Part shown: one piece after another, positions 31,608 through 40,244 of the stretch
Numbering within the stretch: position 1 is the stretch's first letter
Layout: each line of letters opens with the position of its first letter
Assembly (NCBI RefSeq): GCF_001651855.1
Contig: NZ_LNQC01000081.1
Coordinates: 277,217-341,216 of the forward strand
DNA: 64,000 nucleotides
Origin: Sinorhizobium americanum
Lineage (GTDB): Bacteria > Pseudomonadota > Alphaproteobacteria > Rhizobiales > Rhizobiaceae
Direction: 5' to 3'
Program-made: the position numbers and the translations under genes
The notes under the pieces: model-generated
Database searches by the model: none
What the model was told of the DNA's origin: nothing
Seen by the model: the letters and a program-made list of their open reading frames with translations, nothing else

Positions 31608-32056
31608 GACCGCTCACCCTCGCGGCGCTGAAACATGATCGAACATTCGGAGATCGCAACCGGCTCGCCGCTCTCATTGCTGATTTCGTTGCGGAACTTG
31701 ACGAAGCCGATCTGCGGCTTCGACTTGGAAGGGCGTGCCTCGAGCACAAGGCTGAAGCCGGAAAGCACGTCGCCCGCGAGCACCGGCTTCTTCCAGTCCA
31801 TTAAGTCGATGCCGGGTGAGCCTTGCGATGACGAATGGCCGAGGAAGGCGTCGATCATCATCCGCATGCCGATGGCGCTGGTGTGCCAGCCGGAGGCGGA
31901 CAGGCCGCCGAGGATGCTGCGCCTGCCCGCTTCTTCGTCGAGATGCATCGGCTGCGGGTCGAACTCGCCGGCGAAGGCGATCATGTCTGCGGCCTGCATC
32001 TGGACGGGCGCATAGTCAAAGCGCCGTCCCGGCGTGAAGTCCTCGAAATAGAGCAT
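31604..32056 (-). CDS. MaoC family dehydratase (second of tandem pair)
   Basis: 150 residues from the ATG at 32056, chosen for the GGAGGG upstream; an in-frame codon at 32119 would add 21 residues and make the gene overlap ychF. The core DMIAFAGEFDPQPMHLDEEA then GGLSASGWHTSAIGMRM matches the neighbouring paralogue almost residue for residue. Probably translated together with it. Confidence 0.88.
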   Translation of the reverse strand: MLYFEDFTPGRRFDYAPVQMQAADMIAFAGEFDPQPMHLDEEAGRRSILGGLSASGWHTSAIGMRMMIDAFLGHSSSQGSPGIDLMDWKKPVLAGDVLSGFSLVLEARPSKSKPQIGFVKFRNEISNESGEPVAISECSIMFQRREGERS

Positions 32057-32115
32057 GCCGCCCTCCATGGCAGCCGGAAGGATGCGGCCCATCGGCGAAC
32101 CGCATACCTCGCACG

Positions 32116-33219
32116 TCACGTGTTGAAGCGGAAGTGGATGACGTCGCCGTCCTGGACGACATATTCCTTGCCTTCGTCGCGGGCCTTGCCGGCCTCCTTG
32201 GCGCCGTTCTCGCCGCCCAGCGAAATGTAGTCGTCATAGGCGATCGTGTTGGCGCGGATGAAGCCGCGCTCGAAGTCCGAATGGATGACGCCGGCCGCCT
32301 GCGGCGCCTTGGTGCCGCGCGCGATCGTCCAGGCGCGCGTCTCCTTCGGGCCGACGGTGAAATAGGTGATGAGGTCGAGCAGCTTATAGCCGGCCCGGAT
32401 CAGCCGGTCGAGGCCGGCCTCTTCCAGCCCAAGGGCAGCGAGGAATTCGCTGGCTTCCTCTTCCGGCAGTTGGGCGACCTCGGATTCGATCGCGGCGGAG
32501 ATGACGACGGTTTCGGCGCCCTGCGCCTTGGCCATCTCGGCGACGGCGCGGGTGTGCTCGTTGCCCGCTGCCGCGTCGGCTTCGGCGACGTTGCAGACGT
32601 AGAGAACCGGGTGGGCGGTGAGGAGGTTGAGCCCCTGCAGGATACGCAGTTCCTCGGCATCGAGCTTCGGCAGGAGGGTGCGCACCGGCTTGCCTTCCTG
32701 CAGGAGCTTCAGCGAGGCTTCCATGATCGGAAGCTGCGCCATCGATTCCTTGTCCTTGCCGATCGCACGCTTGCGAGTCTGTTCGGTGCGCCGCTCCAGG
32801 CTTTCGAGGTCTGCGAGCATTAGCTCGGTCTCGATCGTCTCGGCGTCCTCGACCGGATGGATGCGGCCCTCGACATGGGTGATATCGTCATCCTCGAAGC
32901 AGCGCAGTACGTGCACCACCGCATCCACCTCGCGAATGTTGGCGAGGAACTGGTTGCCGAGGCCTTCACCCTTGGAGGCGCCGCGCACCAGGCCGGCAAT
33001 GTCGACGAAGGAGATGCGGGTCGGAATGATTTCCTTCGACTTGGCGATGTCGGCAAGCTTGCGCATCCGCGCGTCCGGCACTGCGACCTCGCCGGTATTC
33101 GGCTCGATCGTGCAGAAGGGATAGTTCGCCGCCTGCGCCGCCGCCGTCTTGGTCAGCGCGTTGAAGAGTGTGGACTTGCCGACATTCGGCAGCCCGACGA
33201 TACCGCATTTGAAGCCCAT
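32116..33219 (-). CDS. ychF: Redox-regulated ATPase YchF (Ola1)
   Basis: 367 residues, Obg-like P-loop ATPase. G1 is GLPNVGKSTLFNALTKTAAA, G3 FVDIAGLVRGASKGEGLGNQ; the G4 position reads LYVCNVAE rather than NKxD, consistent with ATP instead of GTP preference. A coiled-coil region (LESLERRTEQTRKRAIGKDK) and a C-terminal TGS domain follow. Binds ribosomes and takes part in stress responses. Often found near pth, as here. Confidence 0.96.
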   Translation of the reverse strand: MGFKCGIVGLPNVGKSTLFNALTKTAAAQAANYPFCTIEPNTGEVAVPDARMRKLADIAKSKEIIPTRISFVDIAGLVRGASKGEGLGNQFLANIREVDAVVHVLRCFEDDDITHVEGRIHPVEDAETIETELMLADLESLERRTEQTRKRAIGKDKESMAQLPIMEASLKLLQEGKPVRTLLPKLDAEELRILQGLNLLTAHPVLYVCNVAEADAAAGNEHTRAVAEMAKAQGAETVVISAAIESEVAQLPEEEASEFLAALGLEEAGLDRLIRAGYKLLDLITYFTVGPKETRAWTIARGTKAPQAAGVIHSDFERGFIRANTIAYDDYISLGGENGAKEAGKARDEGKEYVVQDGDVIHFRFNT

Positions 33220-33393
33220 GGCCTAAACCTGTCGTTCACGAATTTCTTGGGCGTGGCTATGGGGGAAAGGAGCGGGGCGGTCAAGCGCTTCGCGCGCATT
33301 GGGTGGAACTTGGCCGGCTCGACTTGAATGCGGGTACTGCAGGCGCGATACTGGATCTTGCCCATCGCATGTCATCAACGGGTGCAGTTTCCC

Positions 33394-33705
33394 ATGAGTG
33401 ACAATGAAGTCGCCCCAAAACGAAAAACGAAGGTCAAGCCCAAGCTCGAGCGGCCGCGGCTCTATAAGGTCATCCTCGTCAACGACGACTACACGCCGCG
33501 CGACTTCGTGGTGATGGTATTGAAGGCCATTTTTCGCATGAGTGAGGAGGCCGGCTACCGGGTGATGATGACCGCCCACAAGCTCGGCACTTCGGTGGTC
33601 GTGGTCTGCGCCCGCGATATCGCCGAAACCAAGGCCAAGGAGGCGACCGATCTCGGCAAGGAAGCCGGCTTCCCCCTGATGTTCATGACCGAGCCGGAGG
33701 AGTGA
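33394..33705 (+). CDS. clpS: ATP-dependent Clp protease adaptor ClpS
   Basis: 103 residues from the ATG at 33394. The adaptor core is LYKVILVNDDYTPRDFVVMV, with the N-degron pocket residues in NDDYTP and MMTAHKLGTSVVVVCARDIA. Delivers N-end-rule substrates to ClpAP. The N-terminal KRKTKVKPKLERPR tail is basic. Alphaproteobacteria often carry two ClpS paralogues; which one this is cannot be told here. clpA is not adjacent. Confidence 0.94.
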   Translation: MSDNEVAPKRKTKVKPKLERPRLYKVILVNDDYTPRDFVVMVLKAIFRMSEEAGYRVMMTAHKLGTSVVVVCARDIAETKAKEATDLGKEAGFPLMFMTEPEE

Positions 33706-33720
33706 GCGCCGACTAGCCCG

Positions 33721-34440
33721 TCAGTCTCCTTTGGGACCGAACATCTTCTTCAGCATCTCGGCCATGGGACCGGTTGTCGGCAGCTTCTTGGGTTGCGCGG
33801 CGTTGCGGGCCTGGTGAATATGGGACTGGGCGGCGACCCGCTTCTTCGCCTGCGGCTCTTCCGTGTCCGGCTTGCCGCCTGTGGCAAGGGCGATCTTGTT
33901 CATGAGCTGCGAGTCCTCGCCCTTGACGAGCATGCCGGCATTGTCCGCGATCGTGTCGAGCAGGGCCGAAAGCCAGGTTTGATCGGCCTTGGCGAAGTCG
34001 CCGAGCACATGCGCATGAACCAGGTCCTTGACGCCGGGATGGCCGATCCCGAGGCGCAGGCGGCGGTATTCCTTGCCGCAATGGGCGTCGATCGACTTGA
34101 TGCCGTTGTGGCCGCCATGGCCGCCGCCGGTTTTGATCCGCGCCTTGCCGGCGGGGAGATCCAACTCGTCATAGATGACGACGATGTCCTTCGGCGCGAG
34201 CTTGTAGAAGCGCATCGCCTCGCCGACCGCCTCGCCGGAAAGATTCATGAAGGTCTGCGGCTTGATCAGCAGGATACGTTCGCCGCCGATCTCGCCCTCG
34301 GCGATTTCCGCCTTGAATTTCTTCGACCAGGAGGAAAAGCCCTGACGCTGCTGGATGGCATCGACCGCCATGAAGCCGATATTGTGGCGGTTGCCGGTAT
34401 ATTTCGATCCCGGATTGCCAAGTCCCGCGACGATCAGCAT
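33721..34440 (-). CDS. pth: Peptidyl-tRNA hydrolase
   Basis: 239 residues from the ATG at 34440 (CAGGAG upstream). The catalytic His is in GNRHNIGF, with Asn and Asp in FMNLSGEAV and YDELDLPAGKARIKTGGGHG. Frees tRNA from prematurely released peptidyl-tRNA. It carries a basic C-terminal tail of about 45 residues beyond the 194-residue E. coli enzyme, common in alphaproteobacteria. Usually sits beside rplY; here two signalling genes intervene. Confidence 0.96.
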   Translation of the reverse strand: MLIVAGLGNPGSKYTGNRHNIGFMAVDAIQQRQGFSSWSKKFKAEIAEGEIGGERILLIKPQTFMNLSGEAVGEAMRFYKLAPKDIVVIYDELDLPAGKARIKTGGGHGGHNGIKSIDAHCGKEYRRLRLGIGHPGVKDLVHAHVLGDFAKADQTWLSALLDTIADNAGMLVKGEDSQLMNKIALATGGKPDTEEPQAKKRVAAQSHIHQARNAAQPKKLPTTGPMAEMLKKMFGPKGD

Positions 34441-34501
34441 GCGGCAAACTCCTGATGATTCCTGCTTCACCGACGATGGTCATGCGGAGAGTGGAATGTT
34501 T

Positions 34502-34629
34502 GCCCCTCATCCCGCTGCTGCGACCTTCTCCCCGCTCGCGGGGAGAAGGGGTTCGCCGCGCTCTCCCAGTCCCTCTCTCCGCGCGCCGGAAGGGGACTAG
34601 TCCTCGGGTAAACCCGAGGAGAGGGGCAA
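34502..34629. repeat. Dispersed palindromic mosaic repeat (RIME-like)
   Basis: Contains CCTTCTCCCCG-ctcgCGGGGAGAAGG (34524-34549) and CCTCGGGT-aa-ACCCGAGG (34602-34619), bounded by GCCCCTCAT and GAGGGGC. The left part is the reverse of 41300-41326; the right part matches the module at 14486-14504. It lies between pth and the binding-protein gene. Confidence 0.85.
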
Positions 34630-34675
34630 AACCCGTCTCTCAACCCCAAACACCGTCGGCCGGCCAAGTCAATCT

Positions 34676-35410
34676 CTATTTGGCCGCCTGCTTTATTCCG
34701 TCCGGACGAAGGCTGTATTGCTCGTAAATTCGATCCTGGATTCCCGTGGCGATCAAGCGGTTGAGTTCGACCTGCATGCGGGTGACGATTTCGTCGGGCA
34801 TGTCGGTGTGGCAGGCAATGCCGTATTGCTTGCCTTCGAGCACCAGCGCCGCCTCGACAGGCTTGCCTTCGGCCCGCATCGTCTCGAAGGTCTTTTCGGA
34901 GGTCATCATCAGGTCGACGCGGCCGGCGATCAGCTTTTTGAGTGTCGAATCGAGGCTGGCGGCATAGTCGATCTTCTGAAAGCCATGTTCCTTCAGATAA
35001 TTGGCGGAAAAGTCCTCGCGCTGAGTGCCGACGATGAACTGTTTGGCCTCATCGAGCGTCCGCAGCGCGATCGCCGAATCCCTGTGGCGCACCATGATCA
35101 TGTGGTCGACGAGAAGCGGCTCGACCCATTTGAACTTCTTGTCCCGCTCGGCGTCGTGGCCCGTCGTGAAAACGCAATGGAAAGGTTCGCTTTCCGCGAG
35201 CGCGAAAGCGCGCGCCCAGGGCAGGACCTCGATCTCGTAGGGGATGTCGACGGCCTTCATGATCAGGGCGACCTGGTCGACCGAGGCGCCGCTCGCACCT
35301 TTCGCGGTCGAGAAATTGTAGGGCGGGTACTCCTCGGTGACGAAATGGATTGTCTCGGCCTGGGCGGCGGCGGAAACGCCGAGGAAGAAGGCCAGGATCA
35401 GTTGCTTCAC
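34676..35410 (-). CDS. Orphan periplasmic substrate-binding protein (SBP_bac_3-like)
   Basis: 244 residues from a GTG at 35410 preceded by AGAAGGAG. A signal peptide (MKQLILAFFLGVSAAAQA) is followed by IHFVTEEYPPYNF, LPWARAFALAESEPFHCVFT and MTSEKTFETM as in polar amino-acid-type binding proteins. There is no ABC permease or ATPase gene nearby. Its start lies 24 bases after the GGDEF/EAL gene, so the two are probably one transcript and may form a sensory pair. Confidence 0.87.
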   Translation of the reverse strand: MKQLILAFFLGVSAAAQAETIHFVTEEYPPYNFSTAKGASGASVDQVALIMKAVDIPYEIEVLPWARAFALAESEPFHCVFTTGHDAERDKKFKWVEPLLVDHMIMVRHRDSAIALRTLDEAKQFIVGTQREDFSANYLKEHGFQKIDYAASLDSTLKKLIAGRVDLMMTSEKTFETMRAEGKPVEAALVLEGKQYGIACHTDMPDEIVTRMQVELNRLIATGIQDRIYEQYSLRPDGIKQAAK

Positions 35411-35434
35411 GCCTTAACTCCTTCTGGCACCGTT

Positions 35435-37801
35435 CTAGACACGAGCGCTGGCCTTGGCTTCAGATTCGTTCTCCAGCATGGTCAGCATACCGTCGATCGG
35501 CATCGGCCGGCTGAAGAGATAGCCCTGGCCATAATCCACACCGAGCTTGCGCAGGAGTTGCCACTGCTCTTTCGCCTCGATGCCTTCGGCGACCACCGTG
35601 CAGCCCATTTGGTGGGAGATCGTCCGGATTCCCTTGATCAACATTCGGCTCTTGCGCCGGACGTCGGCGGCGGGCGAACTCAAGGAGCGTGTAAAGGACT
35701 GGTCGACCTTGACGATATCGACGGGGAAGCGGTTGAGGTAGCTCAGAGACGAATAGCCGGTGCCGAAATCGTCGAGAGCGATGCGGCAACCGAATTCATT
35801 CAGCTGTTTCAACACCGAATGGACTTCCGGATTGTCGAGCATCAGCACCGCTTCGGTAATCTCGACGACGATGCGCTGCGGCGAAATATGGTGCTTGAGC
35901 AGGAGCGCGGCGAGCTTGTGAGGCAAGCTCAGTTCAAACTGCAATGGCGAGAAGTTGACGGCGAGATAGGTGCTTTGGGTGCCGTCCAGTTCGGAGATGG
36001 CGGCGAGATGGCGGATCGACTTTTCGAGCACGCGGTCGCCGATGCGGCCTATCGTGCCGGTCTCTTCGGCAATGCCGATGATCTTGCCCGGCGGCATTAG
36101 GCCCTTTTCGGGATGATTGAGGCGCACCAGCGCCTCGAAGCCGACGATCTGCCCGTCGTCGAGGCTGACGATCGGCTGCAGCCAGGCCTCGAACCAGTCT
36201 TCCTTGAGACCGGCCTCTATGCACTGCTCGATCTCATGGCGCTCGCGTGCGGCGTCGAGCATGCCGGCGTCGAAAACCTGCAGGCCGTTCTTGCCGTCGC
36301 GCTTGCGCGCATACATCGCCATGTCGGCCTTGAGCAAGAGATCTGACGCGCCGGAGGCGTGGGTCGGGTAGACCGATACGCCGACACTGGCACTGACCAA
36401 CAGCTCGTTGCCGGTAATCGGCATCGGTTCGTGCAGCGCCGCGCAGATGCTCTCGCCGATCTCGCTTGCCAGAGCAGCGACATCCGATGCGGCGATGAGG
36501 ATTGCAAATTCGTCGCCGCCGAGCCGCGCGATCACATCCTCCGGCCGAAGCGTTGCCCGGATACGCTCCACAGTCTGGCGCAGGACCGCATCGCCGGCGG
36601 CGTGGCCGAAATTGTCGTTGATCCACTTGAAGCGGTCGAGATCGATGAACAGGCAGGCGAGCTGCATGCCGCACTGGTCGGCGCTCAGGATTGCTTCGTC
36701 CAGTGCGTTCTCGAAACCTTGCCGGTTCAAGAGCCCGGTCAGGTGATCGGTGATCGCCTGCGCATGGTTGCGGCTCTCGGCCTGTTTCAAGGCGGTGACG
36801 TCGGTCATCACCGAAAGCGAAATCTCCCCGCCGCTCGTTTCCGTTTCCAGGATGAGCACGGTCATGGACGCGCCATCCGCCTTGCGGAAGGGCAGGGTCA
36901 GGTCGCTGATATCGTGACCGTCCCGCGCTGTCGCTTTTGAGCGCTGATGGTAGGCTTCGTGCCAGGAAGGGTCGATGAAATCGGTGAAAGTGCGCCCGAT
37001 GACCTCGTCGCGGCGATAGCCGGTCGCCAGCAGCCAGTAGTCGCTGACCGCCGTCAGCCGGCCTGCGGCATCGAGCGAAAAGAGCATGGCCGGCGTCAGG
37101 TTATAGGTTTCCGTCGCACGGGCATGCGCGCTCTTCAACTCCTGTTCCTCGCGCTCCAGCCGGTCCTGCATCGCGTTGAAGTTGCCGGCGAGGGCGCCCA
37201 TCTCGTCGTCCGAGTTCCAGTCGACGCGATGGCGCGATCCGAGGCGCCGCGTCGCTTCGACTGCAGCGGTGAGCCGCATCAGCGGCCGGATAACGATGAA
37301 GCGATTGCCGATCAATGCTGCAGCGAAGACGGTTGCGACGGCAAAGAGAAGGATGCCGAGGATCGCCCACTCGTCCGTGCTGAAGCGCAGCAGCAGGCCG
37401 GATGGCGGGATGACGACCGTCAATGCGCCGACGGGCATGGGGCCTTTGACGCTGTCATAGGAAATGGCCGTTTCCAGGGGCTTTCCGGCTGCGGCGTCAA
37501 GCTTGCCCGGAGGCAATTGAGCAAGGACGTTTCCGGCGGTGTCGCGGATCGTGACGGCGTCGATGTCGGTGGCGTTCATCAGCGAAAGAGCGATCCGCTC
37601 GATGCCGTCCTGGTCGAAGTCCCAGATCGGCTTGCCAAGCGCTTCGCCGCTGGCTTCCATCAGCAGCTCGGCGTTCTGCAGGCGCTCCCGCCCAACGCGC
37701 TCGCTGGATATGGCGAGGAACAGTGCCAAGAGGGGCGCAACGAATACAAGCATCGCGCCGCAGATGATCGCAATAAACCGGTTCTCCACCGAGTGCATCA
37801 T
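35435..37801 (-). CDS. Membrane GGDEF/EAL protein with PAS and HAMP domains
   Basis: 788 residues from the ATG at 37801 (AGGAG upstream); a further start at 37867 is possible. Order: TM1 (about 10-30), periplasmic sensor (31-142), TM2 (146-168), HAMP (170-222), PAS (235-345), GGDEF and EAL. RLGGDEF (about 425-431) has the inhibitory RxxD site (RPED) five residues before it. The EAL domain keeps GFEALVRL, VNFSPLQFE, EITEAVLM, LDDFGTGYSS, VKVDQSF, VAEGIE and YGQGYLFSRPM. Both synthesis and hydrolysis of c-di-GMP look possible. Confidence 0.94.
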   Translation of the reverse strand: MMHSVENRFIAIICGAMLVFVAPLLALFLAISSERVGRERLQNAELLMEASGEALGKPIWDFDQDGIERIALSLMNATDIDAVTIRDTAGNVLAQLPPGKLDAAAGKPLETAISYDSVKGPMPVGALTVVIPPSGLLLRFSTDEWAILGILLFAVATVFAAALIGNRFIVIRPLMRLTAAVEATRRLGSRHRVDWNSDDEMGALAGNFNAMQDRLEREEQELKSAHARATETYNLTPAMLFSLDAAGRLTAVSDYWLLATGYRRDEVIGRTFTDFIDPSWHEAYHQRSKATARDGHDISDLTLPFRKADGASMTVLILETETSGGEISLSVMTDVTALKQAESRNHAQAITDHLTGLLNRQGFENALDEAILSADQCGMQLACLFIDLDRFKWINDNFGHAAGDAVLRQTVERIRATLRPEDVIARLGGDEFAILIAASDVAALASEIGESICAALHEPMPITGNELLVSASVGVSVYPTHASGASDLLLKADMAMYARKRDGKNGLQVFDAGMLDAARERHEIEQCIEAGLKEDWFEAWLQPIVSLDDGQIVGFEALVRLNHPEKGLMPPGKIIGIAEETGTIGRIGDRVLEKSIRHLAAISELDGTQSTYLAVNFSPLQFELSLPHKLAALLLKHHISPQRIVVEITEAVLMLDNPEVHSVLKQLNEFGCRIALDDFGTGYSSLSYLNRFPVDIVKVDQSFTRSLSSPAADVRRKSRMLIKGIRTISHQMGCTVVAEGIEAKEQWQLLRKLGVDYGQGYLFSRPMPIDGMLTMLENESEAKASARV

Positions 37802-37982
37802 CGGATGCTCCTGCCGGCGGACGTCATCACTCTCAACATTCGGATACTCTTGCACTGCCACGCCCATGTCCCTCGCGTGCAGAACATCATCAAAACCTTA
37901 AATGTTGTTGAAATTGCACGCCGAGATTTCATGAAGCGCGGCGTCTCCTCGCGGCACGCGTGCGGTGCACAATGAAAGCAAA

Positions 37983-38010
37983 AAGCCCGCCCCAGAATTG
38001 GGACGGGCTT
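37983..38010 (-). terminator. Rho-independent terminator of rplY
   Basis: AAGCCCG (37983-37989) pairs with CGGGCTT (38004-38010), with inner CCCA/TGGG pairing. On the minus strand the hairpin is followed by TTTTTGC, 50 bases after the rplY stop. It would separate rplY from the GGDEF/EAL gene. Confidence 0.85.
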
Positions 38011-38060
38011 GTCGAATGCTACGGCCGGAAGGGCCGGTCAGCCGTTGCGGCAGTGGCGGA

Positions 38061-38675
38061 TCAAGCTTCCGCTTCGCCTTCGGCTGCTTCCTCTTCCGCT
38101 TCAGCTTCCTGCACGCGGCCGGCGATCGTTGCGATCGTGAAGTCGCGGTCGGAAATGACCGGGGTCGCGCCCGCCGGAAGCTTGACGTCCGAGATGTGGA
38201 CGGTGTCGCCGATCTTGAGGCCGCTGAGATCGACGCTCAGGAACTCCGGAATGTTGTCGGCTGAAACGTTCAGTTCGACTTCGTGGCGAACGATGTTCAG
38301 CGTGCCGCCCTGCTTGAGGCCCGGGGACTTCTCTTCGTTTTCGAAGTGGACCGGAACCTGGACCGACACCTGGCTGCCCTGGGTGACGCGCAGGAAGTCG
38401 ACATGCATGGTGAAGTCGCGAACCGGATCCAGCTGATAGTCCTTCGGCAGGACGCGGATCTTCTCGCCGTTGACGTCGATCGTCGCGACGGTGGTCATGA
38501 AACCGCCGGCGTGGATCTTCATCGTCACTTCCTTGGTGGAAAGCGCGATGGAAAGCGGGGCTTGCTTGTCACCGTAGATGACAGCAGGGATAAGACCGTT
38601 GCGGCGAAGTTCACGGGAGGACCCCTTACCAACCCGTTCGCGCGTCTCGGCCTTGAGCTCGTAAGTCTGGCTCAT
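38061..38675 (-). CDS. rplY: 50S ribosomal protein L25 (Ctc form)
   Basis: 204 residues, the long TL5/Ctc form. The N-terminal L25 domain (RERVGKGSSRELRRNGLIPA, VIYGDKQAP) binds 5S rRNA, followed by a beta-rich C-terminal domain (VELNVSADNIPEFLSVDLSG) and an acidic Glu/Ala-rich tail (about residues 185-204). Strong terminator downstream. Confidence 0.96.
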   Translation of the reverse strand: MSQTYELKAETRERVGKGSSRELRRNGLIPAVIYGDKQAPLSIALSTKEVTMKIHAGGFMTTVATIDVNGEKIRVLPKDYQLDPVRDFTMHVDFLRVTQGSQVSVQVPVHFENEEKSPGLKQGGTLNIVRHEVELNVSADNIPEFLSVDLSGLKIGDTVHISDVKLPAGATPVISDRDFTIATIAGRVQEAEAEEEAAEGEAEA

Positions 38676-38830
38676 GGATAGACCTTTCTGGTTATTTGGA
38701 GAGTTCGTCCGTCAAGGCGGAAAAACTTGAAGCCGCAATGCAGCTTCATCCACGTTGCCTCCAAGGGTGTCTGCGCGGACGCCGGGTCCATAGCGGAGAA
38801 CGGGCGGGAATGCAAGGCGCGCCGCGCCTC

Positions 38831-40012
38831 TCAGCTTTTGCGCCGGGAGAAACGTGCGAGCGCCAGCATGAGGCCGCCGGCGATCAGGCCCCAGAAGGCG
38901 CCGGAAACGCCGGCAAAACCGACGCCGGACGCGGTGACGAGGAAAGTGATGGCGGCGGCCTCGCGGGTCCGAGCTTCGGTGAAGGCGGCCACGGCGGAGC
39001 TCGAAAGGGCGCCGATGAGCGCCAGGCCTGCGACCGCTTCGATCAGCACCGCCGGCGCGAGGCTGACGAAGGTGGTGACGGCGCCGGCAAGCAGGCCGAA
39101 GACGATATAGGCGATCCCGGCGATGATCGCCGACCAGTAGCGGCGGTTGCGGTCCGGATGGGAATCGGGGCCGGCGCACATGGCAGCGGTGATTGCCGCG
39201 AGATTGACGGCGTGGCCGCCGAAGGGTGCGCTGAACAGCGAAAAGAGACCGGTGGTCGCAAAGAGCGGGCTCGGATTTGGGTGATAGTCGTTGACTTTCA
39301 GCACGGCGATGCCGGGAATGTTCTGTGACGCCATGGTCACGATGAAGAGCGGCAGGGCGATGCTGATCATCGTCGCGGCATTGAAGATCGGCGCCACGAA
39401 TTCAGCTTTCGGGACGAGAGCGGACGACAATTGCGCAAAGGTGTTTTCCGGCATCTCGATGCCGAAAGCAATCACAACGACGAAGGCGAGCAGCGCTGCG
39501 GGAACGGCATAAAGCTTGTTGATGCTGCCGACGATGGCCCAGGCGATGATGATCGGCAGACCGAAGAGCGGATTGAAGGCGATCGCCTTCACCGGGGCGA
39601 AGCAGAGGCTCAGGAGCACGCCGACGAGCATCGCGTTTGCCAGGGCGGCGGGAATGGCCGACACCATACGGCCGAGCGGCTTCCAGAGCCCTGCGACGAC
39701 AATCAGCAGGCCGCAAACGAGGAAGGCGCCGACGGCGGCGTTGAAGCCGCCCTGCACGGGTCCTGAGGTTGCCAGTAGCGCCGCGCCGGGGGTCGACCAG
39801 GCGATGCTGACGGGCAGCCGCGTGATGATGCTGATGATGATCGCGCAGACGCCCATGGAAACGGAGAGCGCCATCAGACCCGAGGCCGCCTGGGCCTCGG
39901 TGGCGCCGACGCCGGCGAGGCCATGCAGGATGACGGCAAAGGAGCTGGCAAAGCCGACGAAGGCGATCAGCACGCCCATGAAAAGGCTTTGGACGGAGAA
40001 TTCACGAAGCAT
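38831..40012 (-). CDS. BenE family benzoate/H+ symporter-like transporter
   Basis: 393 residues from the ATG at 40012; a TTG nine bases earlier is less likely. Eleven to twelve membrane segments. BenE/YdcO-typical stretches are ITRLPVSIAWSTPGAALLAT, GSINKLYAVPAALLAFVVVI, FIVTMASQNIPGIAVLKVND and FSAPFGGHAVNLAAITAAMC. Inner-membrane proton-coupled uptake of benzoate or a related aromatic acid is inferred from the family; no aromatic catabolic genes are nearby. Confidence 0.92.
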   Translation of the reverse strand: MLREFSVQSLFMGVLIAFVGFASSFAVILHGLAGVGATEAQAASGLMALSVSMGVCAIIISIITRLPVSIAWSTPGAALLATSGPVQGGFNAAVGAFLVCGLLIVVAGLWKPLGRMVSAIPAALANAMLVGVLLSLCFAPVKAIAFNPLFGLPIIIAWAIVGSINKLYAVPAALLAFVVVIAFGIEMPENTFAQLSSALVPKAEFVAPIFNAATMISIALPLFIVTMASQNIPGIAVLKVNDYHPNPSPLFATTGLFSLFSAPFGGHAVNLAAITAAMCAGPDSHPDRNRRYWSAIIAGIAYIVFGLLAGAVTTFVSLAPAVLIEAVAGLALIGALSSSAVAAFTEARTREAAAITFLVTASGVGFAGVSGAFWGLIAGGLMLALARFSRRKS

Positions 40013-40244
40013 GGCAGGCAACCGGGTTCAGGCGAGTCGCGAGAATCTGCCCGACGGCGTAGCACATCGAAGGACTTGTCGGTACCGCCGAGCGACTCGT
40101 TGCAAGGGCAGTGCATGCACGACCTTCGTCTGGCTGGACCGGCCACGGGGCCTCTGTCTATAGTGGCCGCCGACGCGGTGCACCGAACGGGGGAGACAGG
40201 TGCGGGCGATTCATGGCCGGAGGACGCTTTCAGGGAGGGAGCGA

